Source: Pseudaminobacter soli (ex Li et al. 2025) (GTDB lineage Bacteria > Pseudomonadota > Alphaproteobacteria > Rhizobiales > Rhizobiaceae). Taken from it: 64,000 bases of DNA. Below the pieces are notes generated by a model. The model made no database searches. It had not been told where the DNA came from and saw nothing but the letters and a program-made list of their open reading frames with translations. This document shows positions 32,821 through 43,923 of the stretch, piece by piece. The translations under genes were made by a program, and so were the position numbers. The DNA lies in assembly GCF_003012705.1 (NCBI RefSeq), contig NZ_PXYL01000001.1, positions 124,001 to 188,000 on the forward strand, written 5' to 3'. Position 1 is the first letter of the stretch. Every line of letters begins with the position of its first letter.

Positions 32821-34497
32821 ATGCTATCGAGGCTGTCGATCCGCGATATCGTTCTCATCGAGAAGCTGGACATTGATTTTGCGTCCGGCCTCTCGGTGCT
32901 TACCGGCGAAACCGGCGCGGGCAAGTCCATCCTTCTAGATTCGCTGTCCCTGGCGCTGGGCGCCCGGGGCGATGCCTCGCTCGTGCGCCACGGCGCGACC
33001 CAGGGGCAGGTGACGGCCGTCTTCGACGTGCCGCGCAACCATCCGGCCCGCCAGATACTCACGGACAATGCGCTCGACGATGATGGCGACATCATCCTGA
33101 GGCGCGTCCAGACCGCCGACGGTCGCACGCGCGTCTTCGTCAACGACCAGCCCTCAAGCGTCACTCTGATGCGCGACATTGGCCGTGCGCTGGTCGAGAT
33201 CCACGGTCAGCACGACGACCGCGCTCTGGTCGATGCCGGCGCCCATCGCGACGTGCTCGATTCCTTTGGCGGCCATCTCGGCGTGGTGCGGGCCTGCGCG
33301 GAAGCCTGGCGGCGCTGGCGCGATAGCGAACAGGAATTGTCGCGTCACCGGGCGCGCGTCGAGGCAGCGGCTCGCGAGGCCGACTATCTGCGCGCTGCCG
33401 TGGCCGAGCTGTCGCAGCTCGATCCGCAGCCGGGCGAGGAGGCGGAACTGGCCGAGGTGCGCACGGCAATGATGCGCGCCGAGAAGATCGCCGGCGAGAT
33501 CCAGGACGCGCAGGACGTGCTTTCCGGGTCCAACTCGCCCTTGCCACAGCTTTCCAGCCTGCTCAGGCGCCTGCAGCGCAAGGCGGCCGAGGTGCCGGGG
33601 CTGCTCGACGATGTCGTGACCTCGCTGGACGAGGCGATGCTTTCTCTTGATGCCGCGCAGTCGGGTGTTGATGCTGCTCTGCGCGCCACCGAATACGACC
33701 CGAAGCGGTTGGAAAAGGCCGAGGAGCGTCTGTTTGCGCTACGCGCGGCTTCCCGCAAGCACAATGTGCAGGTCGACGATCTTGCCCGTCTGCGCGACAC
33801 CATGGCCGCCGATCTCACCGATCTCGATGCCGGCGAAGAGCGGCTGCAGATCCTGGTCAAGCAGGCAGCAGCAACGCGGGATGCCTATGACAGCGTTGCG
33901 GCGCATCTTTCAGAACTTCGCAAGGCAACGGCCGTCGGCCTGCGCAACGCGGTGATGGCGGAACTCCCGGCGCTGAAGCTCGAGCGGGCCGAGTTCATTG
34001 TCGAGATGGGCACCGAGCCGGACAACCGGCAGGCAGAGGGCATCGATCTCATCGAGTTCTGGGTGCGCACCAATCCGGGCACCAAGCCTGGCCCGATGAT
34101 GAAGATTGCCTCTGGCGGCGAGCTCTCGCGCTTCCTGCTCGCACTCAAGGTGGCGCTGGCGGATCGCGGCTCGGCACCGACGCTCGTGTTCGACGAAATC
34201 GACACCGGCGTGGGCGGTGCGGTGGCCGATGCCATCGGCCAGAGGCTGTCGCGCCTGTCCAACAAGGTGCAGGTTCTGTCGGTGACGCACGCGCCGCAGG
34301 TGGCCGCGCGAGCGAGCACGCATTTCCTCATCGCCAAGTCCGGCAGCGCCGAGCAGGTCTCGACCAGCATCCGCGAGATGGATTGGACGGCGCGCCAGGA
34401 AGAGATCGCCCGAATGCTGGCCGGCGCGACCATCACCGAGGAAGCGCGCGCAGCGGCCGAGCGCCTGTTGCGCGAGAACGCAGAAGCCGTCTCCTGA
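32821..34497 (+). CDS. recN: RecN: DNA double-strand break repair ATPase
   Basis: A 558-residue SMC-like protein. The Walker A motif GETGAGKS lies at about residues 31-38, a central coiled-coil region spans about 160-370, and the ABC signature (ASGGELSRFLLALK, near 430) and Walker B (LVFDEIDTGVGG, near 459) are close to the end. RecN joins broken DNA ends during recombination repair. In many bacteria it is SOS-induced; I see no LexA-type repeat in the 15-base gap to bamD, so it is probably read from the bamD promoter. Confidence 0.95.
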   Translation: MLSRLSIRDIVLIEKLDIDFASGLSVLTGETGAGKSILLDSLSLALGARGDASLVRHGATQGQVTAVFDVPRNHPARQILTDNALDDDGDIILRRVQTADGRTRVFVNDQPSSVTLMRDIGRALVEIHGQHDDRALVDAGAHRDVLDSFGGHLGVVRACAEAWRRWRDSEQELSRHRARVEAAAREADYLRAAVAELSQLDPQPGEEAELAEVRTAMMRAEKIAGEIQDAQDVLSGSNSPLPQLSSLLRRLQRKAAEVPGLLDDVVTSLDEAMLSLDAAQSGVDAALRATEYDPKRLEKAEERLFALRAASRKHNVQVDDLARLRDTMAADLTDLDAGEERLQILVKQAAATRDAYDSVAAHLSELRKATAVGLRNAVMAELPALKLERAEFIVEMGTEPDNRQAEGIDLIEFWVRTNPGTKPGPMMKIASGGELSRFLLALKVALADRGSAPTLVFDEIDTGVGGAVADAIGQRLSRLSNKVQVLSVTHAPQVAARASTHFLIAKSGSAEQVSTSIREMDWTARQEEIARMLAGATITEEARAAAERLLRENAEAVS

Positions 34498-34591
34498 TCG
34501 CGCCCAGCGCGGCTTGTCAGGACGATTTCCGGTTCCAATCTCTTTTCGCTGAATGCCTGCTGCCCTGACATTGCATGTTGGGGTAGTGTAG

Positions 34592-36775
<2,184 letters not shown>

Positions 36776-36890
36776 AGCAACTCCGTCGCTCCAGGCGCGG
36801 TTCAGTTTCACTGATGACTGGCTCAACCGTTTTCATATGACAGATATGCCAGCGCTACCTACATAGGGACCTTCTCGAGGAATGGCCCCT

Positions 36891-37643
36891 ATGTCGATAG
36901 AAGCAGTTACGCGAAGATCCCAATCCGGCGCGTTCTGGCGCGGTGCGCGGCTGAGCCTGCCCGTGATCATCGCATCCGGTCCATTTTCGATGCTTTTCGG
37001 AGCCATCGCGGTCGATAACGGCTTTTCGGTCTTCGACGCGTTTTTCATGAGTGCCACCGTCTATGGCGGTGCGAGCCAGATGGTGGGCATCGAACTGTTC
37101 GGCCACCAGGTTGCGCCGTGGCTCATCGTGCTGTCGATCTTCGCGGTGAACTTCCGCCACGTGCTCTATTCTGCCGCTGTCGGCCGCCACCTCGCTCACT
37201 GGCCGGTGCTGCAGCAGGCGGCTGCCTATTTCCTGCTCACCGACCCGCAATATGCACTGACCGAAAGCGAGGGGCAGAAGGGCAAGGTGTCCTTCACCTG
37301 GTACATGGGCGCGGCGCTGTCGGTCTATGTGTCGTGGATCATCCTGACGGCTCTCGGCGCCTTCTTCGGCAAGCTCATTCCCGACACCAAGGCGCTGGGT
37401 ATCGACTTCCTGCTGCCGATCTATTTCCTCGGCCTGGTGATGGATTTCCGCAAGCGCCCGCTCTGGCTGCCTATCGTTGCCGTCAGTGCGGTGGCCTCCA
37501 TCCTTGCCTATAAGTTCGTCGGCTCGCCCTGGCACGTCTCGTTGGGCGCGCTGGCGGGCATCGCGCTCGCCGTCATCCTGCCGCCGCACCACAGCGGCGT
37601 TGTGCCGATCGAAGACGAGACGGAGATGGAGAAGCTGCCATGA
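36891..37643 (+). CDS. azlC: AzlC: large subunit of a branched-chain amino acid exporter
   Basis: A 250-residue inner-membrane protein of the AzlC family with about six to eight helices. The signature stretch SLPVIIASGPFSMLFGAIAVDNG is at about residues 20-42, followed by FMSATVYGGASQMVGIEL. AzlC and AzlD together export branched-chain or similar amino acids. GAGG lies 10 bases before ATG 36891; the other ATG at 36882 would be only one base from it, so the later start is better. It overlaps azlD by 4 bases. Confidence 0.88.
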   Translation: MSIEAVTRRSQSGAFWRGARLSLPVIIASGPFSMLFGAIAVDNGFSVFDAFFMSATVYGGASQMVGIELFGHQVAPWLIVLSIFAVNFRHVLYSAAVGRHLAHWPVLQQAAAYFLLTDPQYALTESEGQKGKVSFTWYMGAALSVYVSWIILTALGAFFGKLIPDTKALGIDFLLPIYFLGLVMDFRKRPLWLPIVAVSAVASILAYKFVGSPWHVSLGALAGIALAVILPPHHSGVVPIEDETEMEKLP

Positions 37644-37936
37644 GCACCACGTTCTGGATCACCATCGCCGCTGCGATCGCCACCTATCTCACCCGCGTCG
37701 GTGGGCATCTGGTGATTTCCCGCTTCGAGCGCATTCATCCGCGCGTGGAGGCCGGGCTGAACGCCGTGCCGGCTGCGGTGTTGACCACGCTCGTCGCGCC
37801 TGCCGTGCTCGGTGCGGGGCCGGCGGAATGGGCCGCGCTGATTGTCGCCGCGCTCGTTGCGCTGCGCGGCGGCCTGCTTTCCATGTTCCTGGCGGGGGCG
37901 GCGGTGCTCATCGTCGCCCGGCAATTCACGGTCTGA
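37640..37936 (+). CDS. azlD: AzlD: small subunit of a branched-chain amino acid exporter
   Basis: A 98-residue membrane protein with three to four helices, of the AzlD family (TYLTRVGGHLVISRF near residues 15-29; a conserved Ala/Val-rich segment AVPAAVLTTLVAPAVLG). It works with AzlC. Its start overlaps the azlC stop (ATGA). It ends 6 bases from the convergent pepP gene, which leaves no room for a terminator. Confidence 0.88.
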   Translation: MSTTFWITIAAAIATYLTRVGGHLVISRFERIHPRVEAGLNAVPAAVLTTLVAPAVLGAGPAEWAALIVAALVALRGGLLSMFLAGAAVLIVARQFTV

Positions 37937-37942
37937 CCCGCT

Positions 37943-39772
37943 TTACCCGATCGGCGCGGCGGCGTTCTCCAGCCAGCTTAGCGTTTCGCCGTCGACCATC
38001 GGGCCGATCTCGGACAGAACGCGCTCGTGATAGGTGTTGAGCCATTCGAGTTCTTCGGCTGAAAGCAGGTCTGCATCCACCAGCCGCCGATCGATCGGCG
38101 CCAGCGTCAGCGTCTCGAAGCCATGCACCGGCAGGTCGCCGCCCTCGATGGATTCGGCAGGCGTGACTATGATCAGGTTCTCGATCCGGATGCCGTAGTG
38201 GCCTTCCTTGTAGTAGCCCGGCTCGTTGGACAGGATCATGCCTTCCCGCAGCTTTTCGATGCCGGTCTTGGCGATGCGCTGCGGACCCTCATGGACGGCC
38301 AGATAAGAGCCAACGCCGTGGCCGGTGCCGTGGGCGAAATCCAGCCCGCGCTGCCACAGCGCGATGCGCGCGAAAGCGTCGATGTCGCAGCCGCGCGTGC
38401 CAACCGGGAAGTGCAGCATGGAAATCGAGATCATACCCTTGAGGACGAGCGTGAAGCGCTCGCGCATTTCGTCCGTCGGCCGGCCGACGGCGACGGTGCG
38501 GGTGATATCGGTGGTGCCGTCCTGATATTGCGCGCCGGAGTCGAGCAGGAACAGCTCACCCTCCCGCAACGGCCGGTTGGTGGCGCGCGAGACGCGGTAG
38601 TGCATGATGGCGCCGTTCGGGCCGGCGCCGGAGATCGTATCGAAGGACACGTCGCGCAGCGGCATCTGCGTCTCTTCGCCGACGAGCCGCCGGCATTCTT
38701 CGAGCTGCGTCACCACCTTGATTTCGTCAAGCGTGCCCGGCTTCTGCGCGTCGAGCCAGCACAGTAGCTTCGCCACGGCCGCGCCGTCGCGGCGATGGGC
38801 CACGCGTGAACCCTGGATCTCGGCTTGGTTCTTCATGGCGCGGGGCAGGCGGGCCGGATCGGGCTCCAGCACCACCGTTCCGCCGTTTTCCTCGACCAGC
38901 GCGCGCAGCCTGTCGGCGGCGAGTGCGGGATCGAGCGCGATGCGGCCGCCCACCCGGGCAAGCTCGATCAGGTCGGTTTCAAGCGCAGTGGGATCGCGCA
39001 GATCGGCCAGCTGAGTCAGATAGGCCTCGACCTTGCGCGTGAGCTTGCGCTTGTCCATGAACAGGAGATGCCGGCCATTGGCCGACAGGATCGCAAAGCC
39101 GAGCGCCAGCGGCGTGTGCGGCACGTCGGCGCCGCGAATGTTGAATGCCCAGGCGATCGACGACGGATCGGTCAGCACGCAATGCGACGCGCCGTCCTTG
39201 GTGATGGCTGCGGCAAGCCGGGAAAGCTTGTCCTTGGCAAGCTCGCCGGCAAAGGCGATGGGCTGGAGTTCGATGTCGGCCAGCGGCGGGGCAGGCTGGT
39301 CGGCCCACAGCTCGTCGATTGGGTTGTCGGCGAGCGGTATAAGCGTCGCGCCGCTCTTGTCGGCCGCCTTCTTCAGCGCCGTCACGTCGCTGATCGTGTG
39401 CAGCCACGGGTCGAAGCCGATGCGCGCGCCCTTGCCGAGGTTTTCGCGGATCCAGGCGGGCGGCGGATTGTCGATCAGGCTTTCGATGGTGAAGATGCGG
39501 AGATCCACCTGCTCGCGCACCTGCAGCTGATAGCGTCCGTCGACGAAGATGTAGGCGCGCTCGGTGAGGATGAGCGCGACGCCGGCCGAACCGCTGAAGC
39601 CCGTCAGCCAGCGCAGGCGCTCGGAGCCGGGGGCGACATATTCGCCCTGATGCTGGTCGGAGCGCGGAACCAGGAAGCCGTCGAGCTCGCGCGCGGCGAG
39701 CCATTCGCGCAATTTTGCGACGCGCTCCGCGGCGGCGGTCGGATCGCTTGCCGAATCGAATGTCTGGAACAT
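37943..39772 (-). CDS. pepP: Xaa-Pro aminopeptidase (M24B, long form)
   Basis: A 609-residue metallopeptidase that removes the first residue from peptides with proline at position 2. Two creatinase-type N-terminal domains span about residues 1-310; the M24 catalytic domain follows with metal ligands in LDSGAQYQDGTTDITR (two Asp), GTGHGVGSYLAVHEGP (His), LSNEPGYY (Glu) and GIRIENLI (Glu). The long form with two N-domains resembles eukaryotic cytosolic XPNPEP1. ATG 39772 has GGAAGG nearby; the frame is open for a few more codons upstream. The symbol pepP is used loosely. Confidence 0.88.
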   Translation of the reverse strand: MFQTFDSASDPTAAAERVAKLREWLAARELDGFLVPRSDQHQGEYVAPGSERLRWLTGFSGSAGVALILTERAYIFVDGRYQLQVREQVDLRIFTIESLIDNPPPAWIRENLGKGARIGFDPWLHTISDVTALKKAADKSGATLIPLADNPIDELWADQPAPPLADIELQPIAFAGELAKDKLSRLAAAITKDGASHCVLTDPSSIAWAFNIRGADVPHTPLALGFAILSANGRHLLFMDKRKLTRKVEAYLTQLADLRDPTALETDLIELARVGGRIALDPALAADRLRALVEENGGTVVLEPDPARLPRAMKNQAEIQGSRVAHRRDGAAVAKLLCWLDAQKPGTLDEIKVVTQLEECRRLVGEETQMPLRDVSFDTISGAGPNGAIMHYRVSRATNRPLREGELFLLDSGAQYQDGTTDITRTVAVGRPTDEMRERFTLVLKGMISISMLHFPVGTRGCDIDAFARIALWQRGLDFAHGTGHGVGSYLAVHEGPQRIAKTGIEKLREGMILSNEPGYYKEGHYGIRIENLIIVTPAESIEGGDLPVHGFETLTLAPIDRRLVDADLLSAEELEWLNTYHERVLSEIGPMVDGETLSWLENAAAPIG

Positions 39773-39898
39773 GGAGACGTGCCTTCCGGTTACGGGTGCT
39801 TCGGTCGGCAAACTAGTGCATCGGCCCGCAAAGTGGAATCCGCTTTCGCGGCCAATCCGATGCTCCAGCCATACGGCTCGCAGCCGTCAGTCGCCGCC

Positions 39899-40771
39899 TC
39901 AGCGCTTGAGGTGAAGCGTCGCCCAGCCTTCAAGATGGATCGTGCGGACATGGGCGAAACCCTGGGCGACATAAGCCGCCAACACCGCGTCGGCCTGCCG
40001 GTCGAGGATGCCCGAGAGCACGATGGAGCCGCCCGGAGCAAGGTTGTGCGCTACGTCCGGGGCAAGCTCCATCAGCGGCCCGGCAAGGATGTTGGCGATG
40101 ATCAGGTCGAACGGGCCACGCGCGGCAAAGACGGGGTGGTCGAAGCCGGTCGCGGTTTCCGTTTCGATATGTTCCGACACGCCGTTGAGGTGCACATTGT
40201 CGGCCGCGACCTGGGTGGCCACAGGGTCGATGTCCGTGGCCAGCACGGGAATATGTGCAAGCTTGGCCACGGCGATGGCAAGCACGGCGCTGCCGGTGCC
40301 GAGATCCAGCGCATTGCGCGGATTTTTCTCGCGGATGACCTCTTCCAGCATTTCAAGGCAGCCCGAAGTGGTGCCGTGATGGCCGGTGCCGAAGGCAAGG
40401 CCGGCCTCGATCTCGATTGCAATTTCGCCGTCCCGTGCTTCGTCGCGGTCATGCGAGCCATGGACGATGAAACCGCCGGCGCGCACCGGCTTCAAGCCTT
40501 CGAGCGACTTTGCCACCCAGTCGATCTCGGGCACGTTCTCACGTCCGATTGCCTTGTCGAGAGAAAGTGCCGTCAGCACGTCGCGCATGCGGCGTTCGGC
40601 ATCGTCCGCGTCGTCCTCGACATAGAGCGACACTTCCTGGATGTCGCGCTCCTCGTCCACTTCCAGGACGGCAATCGGGAAGCCGTCTTCCTCGAATTCG
40701 GCTTCGAGGGCGTCAAAGATGCGGGTCGCATCGGCGCGGCCGGCCGTCAGGTGGAGGCGTGTCTGGCTCAT
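39899..40771 (-). CDS. prmA: PrmA: ribosomal protein L11 methyltransferase
   Basis: A 290-residue SAM-dependent methyltransferase that trimethylates residues of ribosomal protein L11. The C-terminal catalytic domain has the SAM motif [14 protein letters not shown] (about residues 153-166) and the NPPY-like motif [15 protein letters not shown], with [13 protein letters not shown] as a conserved block. The N-terminal substrate-binding domain is acidic. It stands between pepP (126 bases away) and the SCO gene. Confidence 0.92.
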   Translation of the reverse strand: MSQTRLHLTAGRADATRIFDALEAEFEEDGFPIAVLEVDEERDIQEVSLYVEDDADDAERRMRDVLTALSLDKAIGRENVPEIDWVAKSLEGLKPVRAGGFIVHGSHDRDEARDGEIAIEIEAGLAFGTGHHGTTSGCLEMLEEVIREKNPRNALDLGTGSAVLAIAVAKLAHIPVLATDIDPVATQVAADNVHLNGVSEHIETETATGFDHPVFAARGPFDLIIANILAGPLMELAPDVAHNLAPGGSIVLSGILDRQADAVLAAYVAQGFAHVRTIHLEGWATLHLKR

Positions 40772-40816
40772 TGTGCTTCGCGATCCGATAATTGCAGTTG
40801 CCGGCTTTTGAACGTT

Positions 40817-41395
40817 TCAGCCCTTGGCCGCAAGACGTTTCAGCTTGGCAAGTGCGGTATCTCCGCTTTCGCCATAGGCGATGGTGCCAAAGAAATCGCC
40901 CTTCTTGTCGAGCAGCAGCACCGAGGCGGTGTGATCCATCGTGTAGTCGCCGCCGTCGAGCGGCACCTTGCGGGCGTAGATGCCGAAGGACTTGGCCATG
41001 GCCGCCACCTTGTCGGACTCGCCGGTGATGCCGGTGATGCGGTTCGAGACATTGGTGACATAGGTGTTCATGGCCTCGGGCGTGTCGCGCTCGGGATCGA
41101 TCGAGACGAAATAGGCATTGATGTCCTTGCCCTCGTCGCCCAGCTTCTTCAGCCAGCCGTCGAGCTCGTAAAGGGTCGTCGGGCACACCTCGGGGCAGTG
41201 GGTGAAGCCGAAGAACACCGCCGAAGGATGGCCGCGAAAAGCCTGCTCGGTGATTGGCTGGCCGCGCTGGTCGGTCAGCGCGAAGGGATTGCCGTAAGGC
41301 TGACCACCATGGCGCGATTGGTACGATTGGAAGGTCAGCCAGCCGACAAAGGCCGCCGTCAGAACCAGTATGACGACGAGAATGGGGCGCATCAT
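40817..41395 (-). CDS. SCO1/SenC family protein, copper chaperone of cytochrome oxidase
   Basis: A 192-residue membrane-anchored thioredoxin-fold protein. One N-terminal helix (about residues 3-20) anchors it; the periplasmic domain has the copper-binding CPEVCP motif (about residues 67-72) and a later conserved His (DYTMDHTA, near 156). SCO proteins deliver copper to the CuA site of cytochrome c oxidase. Two ATG codons stand at 41395 and 41392. No oxidase genes are nearby. Confidence 0.9.
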   Translation of the reverse strand: MMRPILVVILVLTAAFVGWLTFQSYQSRHGGQPYGNPFALTDQRGQPITEQAFRGHPSAVFFGFTHCPEVCPTTLYELDGWLKKLGDEGKDINAYFVSIDPERDTPEAMNTYVTNVSNRITGITGESDKVAAMAKSFGIYARKVPLDGGDYTMDHTASVLLLDKKGDFFGTIAYGESGDTALAKLKRLAAKG

Positions 41396-41574
41396 GATAT
41401 CGGTTTTCCCTATTGCGGACGCGGCGTTAGCTGATCGTATGCCGCAAACATAGTCGTCCGATCGCGGCTGAAAAAGGGGCCACGTTGCCGCTGGGCGCTA
41501 TCCTGGCTTGCAACCTTGCCGCTCCGTGCCCAACTTGTTGCCGACGACATCGCACAATCCTTCAGGAGGTTTTC

Positions 41575-42054
41575 ATGCGTCTGGCGCTTTTGGGGGCGGC
41601 TTTTCTGCTTGGTGCAGTTGCTCCGGCGGCGGCCGACGAAGTGGGGCGCGTCGGCGTCGACTGGCTCGGCAACGACATCGTCGTCGAGGCGCTGAAGGAC
41701 CCGAAGGTCGACGGCGTGACCTGCCATTTCTCCTATTTCGACCGGGGCGTCGTAGACAGGCTGCAGAAGGGCAATTGGTTCGAGAACCCGTCCAACTCCG
41801 CCATCTCCTGCAACCAGACCGGGCCGATCACCATCGGCAAGATCGATATGGGCGAAGGTGGCGAGGAAGTGTTCAAGCAGGGCATCAGCCTGTTCTGGAA
41901 GAAGCAGGTCGTGAATCGCATCTACGACAAGAAGAACGATACGCTGATCTATCTTTCGCATTCCCGACAGGTGCAGAACGGCTCGGCCAAGATGGCGATC
42001 AGTACCGTTCCGCTTTACAACCAGAACGTCGTCTGGACGAACGGCAAACCGTAA
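41575..42054 (+). CDS. creA: CreA family periplasmic protein
   Basis: A 159-residue secreted protein. A signal peptide (residues 1-21, ending AAA-DEVG) is followed by the CreA domain (VGVDWLGNDIVVEALKDPKVDGVTCH). Two cysteines (CHF and SCNQT) are conserved and may form a disulfide. The biochemical role of CreA is not known. A very good ribosome site (AGGAGGT) stands 6 bases upstream. It is divergent from the SCO gene, with 179 bases between. Confidence 0.9.
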   Translation: MRLALLGAAFLLGAVAPAAADEVGRVGVDWLGNDIVVEALKDPKVDGVTCHFSYFDRGVVDRLQKGNWFENPSNSAISCNQTGPITIGKIDMGEGGEEVFKQGISLFWKKQVVNRIYDKKNDTLIYLSHSRQVQNGSAKMAISTVPLYNQNVVWTNGKP

Positions 42055-42103
42055 TAGCCGCGTGGCGCTTGCGAGGCAGGGCAGGGCAGCGTAAAGCCCG
42101 GAC

Positions 42104-42739
42104 ATGGACCCCGCACTTCGCTTCAAGGATTCCGAGCCGCGCATCCATCCGACGGCAGAGCTGAAATCCTGCCACCTTGGCCGCTATGCCATCGTGGGCG
42201 AGCGCGTAATTCTGCGCGAGGTGACGGTAGGCGATTTTTCCTATTTCGAGCGGCATGCCGAGGCGATCTACACGACCATCGGCAAGTTCTGCTCGATCGC
42301 GGCCAACACGCGCATCAACGCGCTCGAACACCCGATCGAGCGCCTGACAACGCATAAGCTGACCTATCGTCCCAACGAATATTTCCGCTATCTCGGCGTC
42401 GACCAGGATTTTCGGGCGCGTCGGCAGGCCAAAGCGGTGAGCATCGGTAACGACGTATGGATCGGCCATGGTGCGGTGATCATGCCCGGCGTGACCATCG
42501 GCGACGGCGCGGTGGTGGGGGCAAATGCGGTGGTGACGCGCGACGTAGGCGCTTACGAAATCGTCGCCGGTGTGCCGGCGCGCAAGAAGCGGCTGCGCTT
42601 TGCCCCCGAGATCATCGCCCGCATCGAGGCGCTCGCCTGGTGGGACTGGCCGCTCGACAGGCTGGCCGATGCCATTCCCGATATGCAGGTCATGCCGATC
42701 GAAGCTTTTCTGGAGCGCTGGGAAAACAGCGCGGATTGA
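42104..42739 (+). CDS. Hexapeptide-repeat acyltransferase, phosphonate-associated type
   Basis: A 211-residue left-handed beta-helix acyltransferase. Hexapeptide repeats run from about residue 14 (PRIHPTAELKSCHLGRY) and again at about 110-150 (SIGNDVWIGHGAVIMPGVTIGDGAVVGANAVVTRDVGAYEIVAGVPA, given here as a region, not a motif). The catalytic His is probably in HPIERL or WIGHGA. It resembles the transferase found beside phosphonate (phn) genes in rhizobia, but no phn genes are in this window, so the substrate is uncertain. Confidence 0.8.
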   Translation: MDPALRFKDSEPRIHPTAELKSCHLGRYAIVGERVILREVTVGDFSYFERHAEAIYTTIGKFCSIAANTRINALEHPIERLTTHKLTYRPNEYFRYLGVDQDFRARRQAKAVSIGNDVWIGHGAVIMPGVTIGDGAVVGANAVVTRDVGAYEIVAGVPARKKRLRFAPEIIARIEALAWWDWPLDRLADAIPDMQVMPIEAFLERWENSAD

Positions 42740-42792
42740 AGTCCGGCCTTTTCCTGGAGTTCGCCTGGGGCATCCGCTCCCATTCACGAAAA

Positions 42793-42829
42793 ACCCCTCC
42801 CGCCTGCGGGGGAACAGGGCGGAAGGGGT
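42793..42829 (+). terminator. Terminator-like hairpin after the hexapeptide transferase
   Basis: ACCCCTCCCGCC (42793-42804) can pair with GGGCGGAAGGGGT (42817-42829) with a small bulge. It is GC-rich and followed by CTGAGTTT. It lies 53 bases after the stop codon. Confidence 0.5.
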
Positions 42830-43072
42830 CTGAGTTTACCGCTAGGAAGCGGGGGGACGCAGACTTTCGCCTGCACGAACAGGTTTATCTGCAAACTTCT
42901 AACTTATCGTATAGGTTGCATTCTACCTTGGGCTGCATGCGATTGCGTGTGATCGAGGACGCCGTTTCGAACCAGGACTACTGGCCCGCTTCCGCCGCAT
43001 TTCCTAAAAAACGCACCGTCTTGCTTGACGCACGGAACAAGCGGCGCGATTTTTTCACCCCTAGGAGATGCG
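42830..43072 (+). other. Gap before a small acidic protein gene
   Basis: A 243-base gap that is AT-richer than its surroundings. TTGACG at 43025-43030 with GATTTT at 43048-43053 (17 bases apart) is a possible promoter; the start codon follows at 43073. No gene is seen. Confidence 0.35.
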
Positions 43073-43354
43073 ATGACCGACTGGCTGGAAATCCTGCGCA
43101 AGCAGACCGAGACCTGCTCCGCAATGCGCAAGGAGGTTCCCAAAATGCTCGCCAACCCCGACATCGTCGCGGAACAGGTGAAGGCGCTGTACCAGGCGCT
43201 GGAGGAGCAGGCCCAGTTCGTCGAGCAGCTGGCGCGCACGCTCGAGGACAACGATTATGATTTCGACGTGGTCAAGGCCGCGGAGGAACTGGAGGAATAT
43301 TACGCGGACCTCGCAGCAGTGGCCGCCGAGAAGTTGAAGCGCCTGATGGGCTGA
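43073..43354 (+). CDS. Small acidic helical protein, unknown
   Basis: A 93-residue protein that I do not recognise. It is rich in Glu, Ala and Leu, with long predicted helices (residues about 30-55 and 65-90) and no membrane segment or signal peptide. Two cysteines are absent except for one near residue 14. CTAGGAGA before the ATG is a good ribosome site, and codon use matches the neighbours, so it is a real gene. A coiled-coil partner protein is likely; function unknown. Confidence 0.65.
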   Translation: MTDWLEILRKQTETCSAMRKEVPKMLANPDIVAEQVKALYQALEEQAQFVEQLARTLEDNDYDFDVVKAAEELEEYYADLAAVAAEKLKRLMG

Positions 43355-43409
43355 CCCGTTTTCTCGTCAGCCCATACCGTATCATTCGGGGCACATCCGC
43401 GGAGGGGCG

Positions 43410-43817
43410 TTACTTGCGTCCCACTTCCAGTTCACGAAAGCGATCGATCTCCGGCCGGTCCCCAAAATCCTCGAGTTCGAACACGCGTCGGATTTCGATC
43501 TCGCCGCCGCCCATATGCGGTTCGGGGAAGCGGCCCGCCCATTCGCGCGCTTCCTCCTCCGATTTCACATTGATGATGGTGTAGCCCGCGATCAGTTCCT
43601 TGGTTTCGGTGAATGGGCCGTCGACCACGGTCTTCCTGCCGTCCGACCATTTGATGCGCCAGCCCGTCGAACTGGGATGCAAGCCATTGGCATCGACCAG
43701 AATGCCGGCCTGGGCAAGCTGCTCGTGATAGGCCACCATGGCCGACAAGAGCTCTTCGCCGGGCATCACGCCGGCTTCCGAGTCCTTGCTGGCCTTCACC
43801 ACGATCATGAAACGCAT
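43410..43817 (-). CDS. YciI family (DGPF) protein
   Basis: A 135-residue protein of the YCII/DGPF family with a ferredoxin-like fold. The family motif DGPFTETKE lies at about residues 68-76, and MRFMIVVKASKDSEAG opens the protein. Members are often encoded with ECF sigma factors of the SigJ type or act as small dehydratases; neither partner is next to it here. The ATG at 43817 has GGAG 7 bases upstream; a TTG at 43823 is less likely. Confidence 0.88.
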   Translation of the reverse strand: MRFMIVVKASKDSEAGVMPGEELLSAMVAYHEQLAQAGILVDANGLHPSSTGWRIKWSDGRKTVVDGPFTETKELIAGYTIINVKSEEEAREWAGRFPEPHMGGGEIEIRRVFELEDFGDRPEIDRFRELEVGRK

Positions 43818-43923
43818 TCTCAAACTCCATCGGTTCGCGCATCGACCATTCGGCGCGCCACGCCCGCATGACGAACGATAGTGGCCAAAGCCGACATTCG
43901 GGAGGGAGAATTATTCAGCGCCT

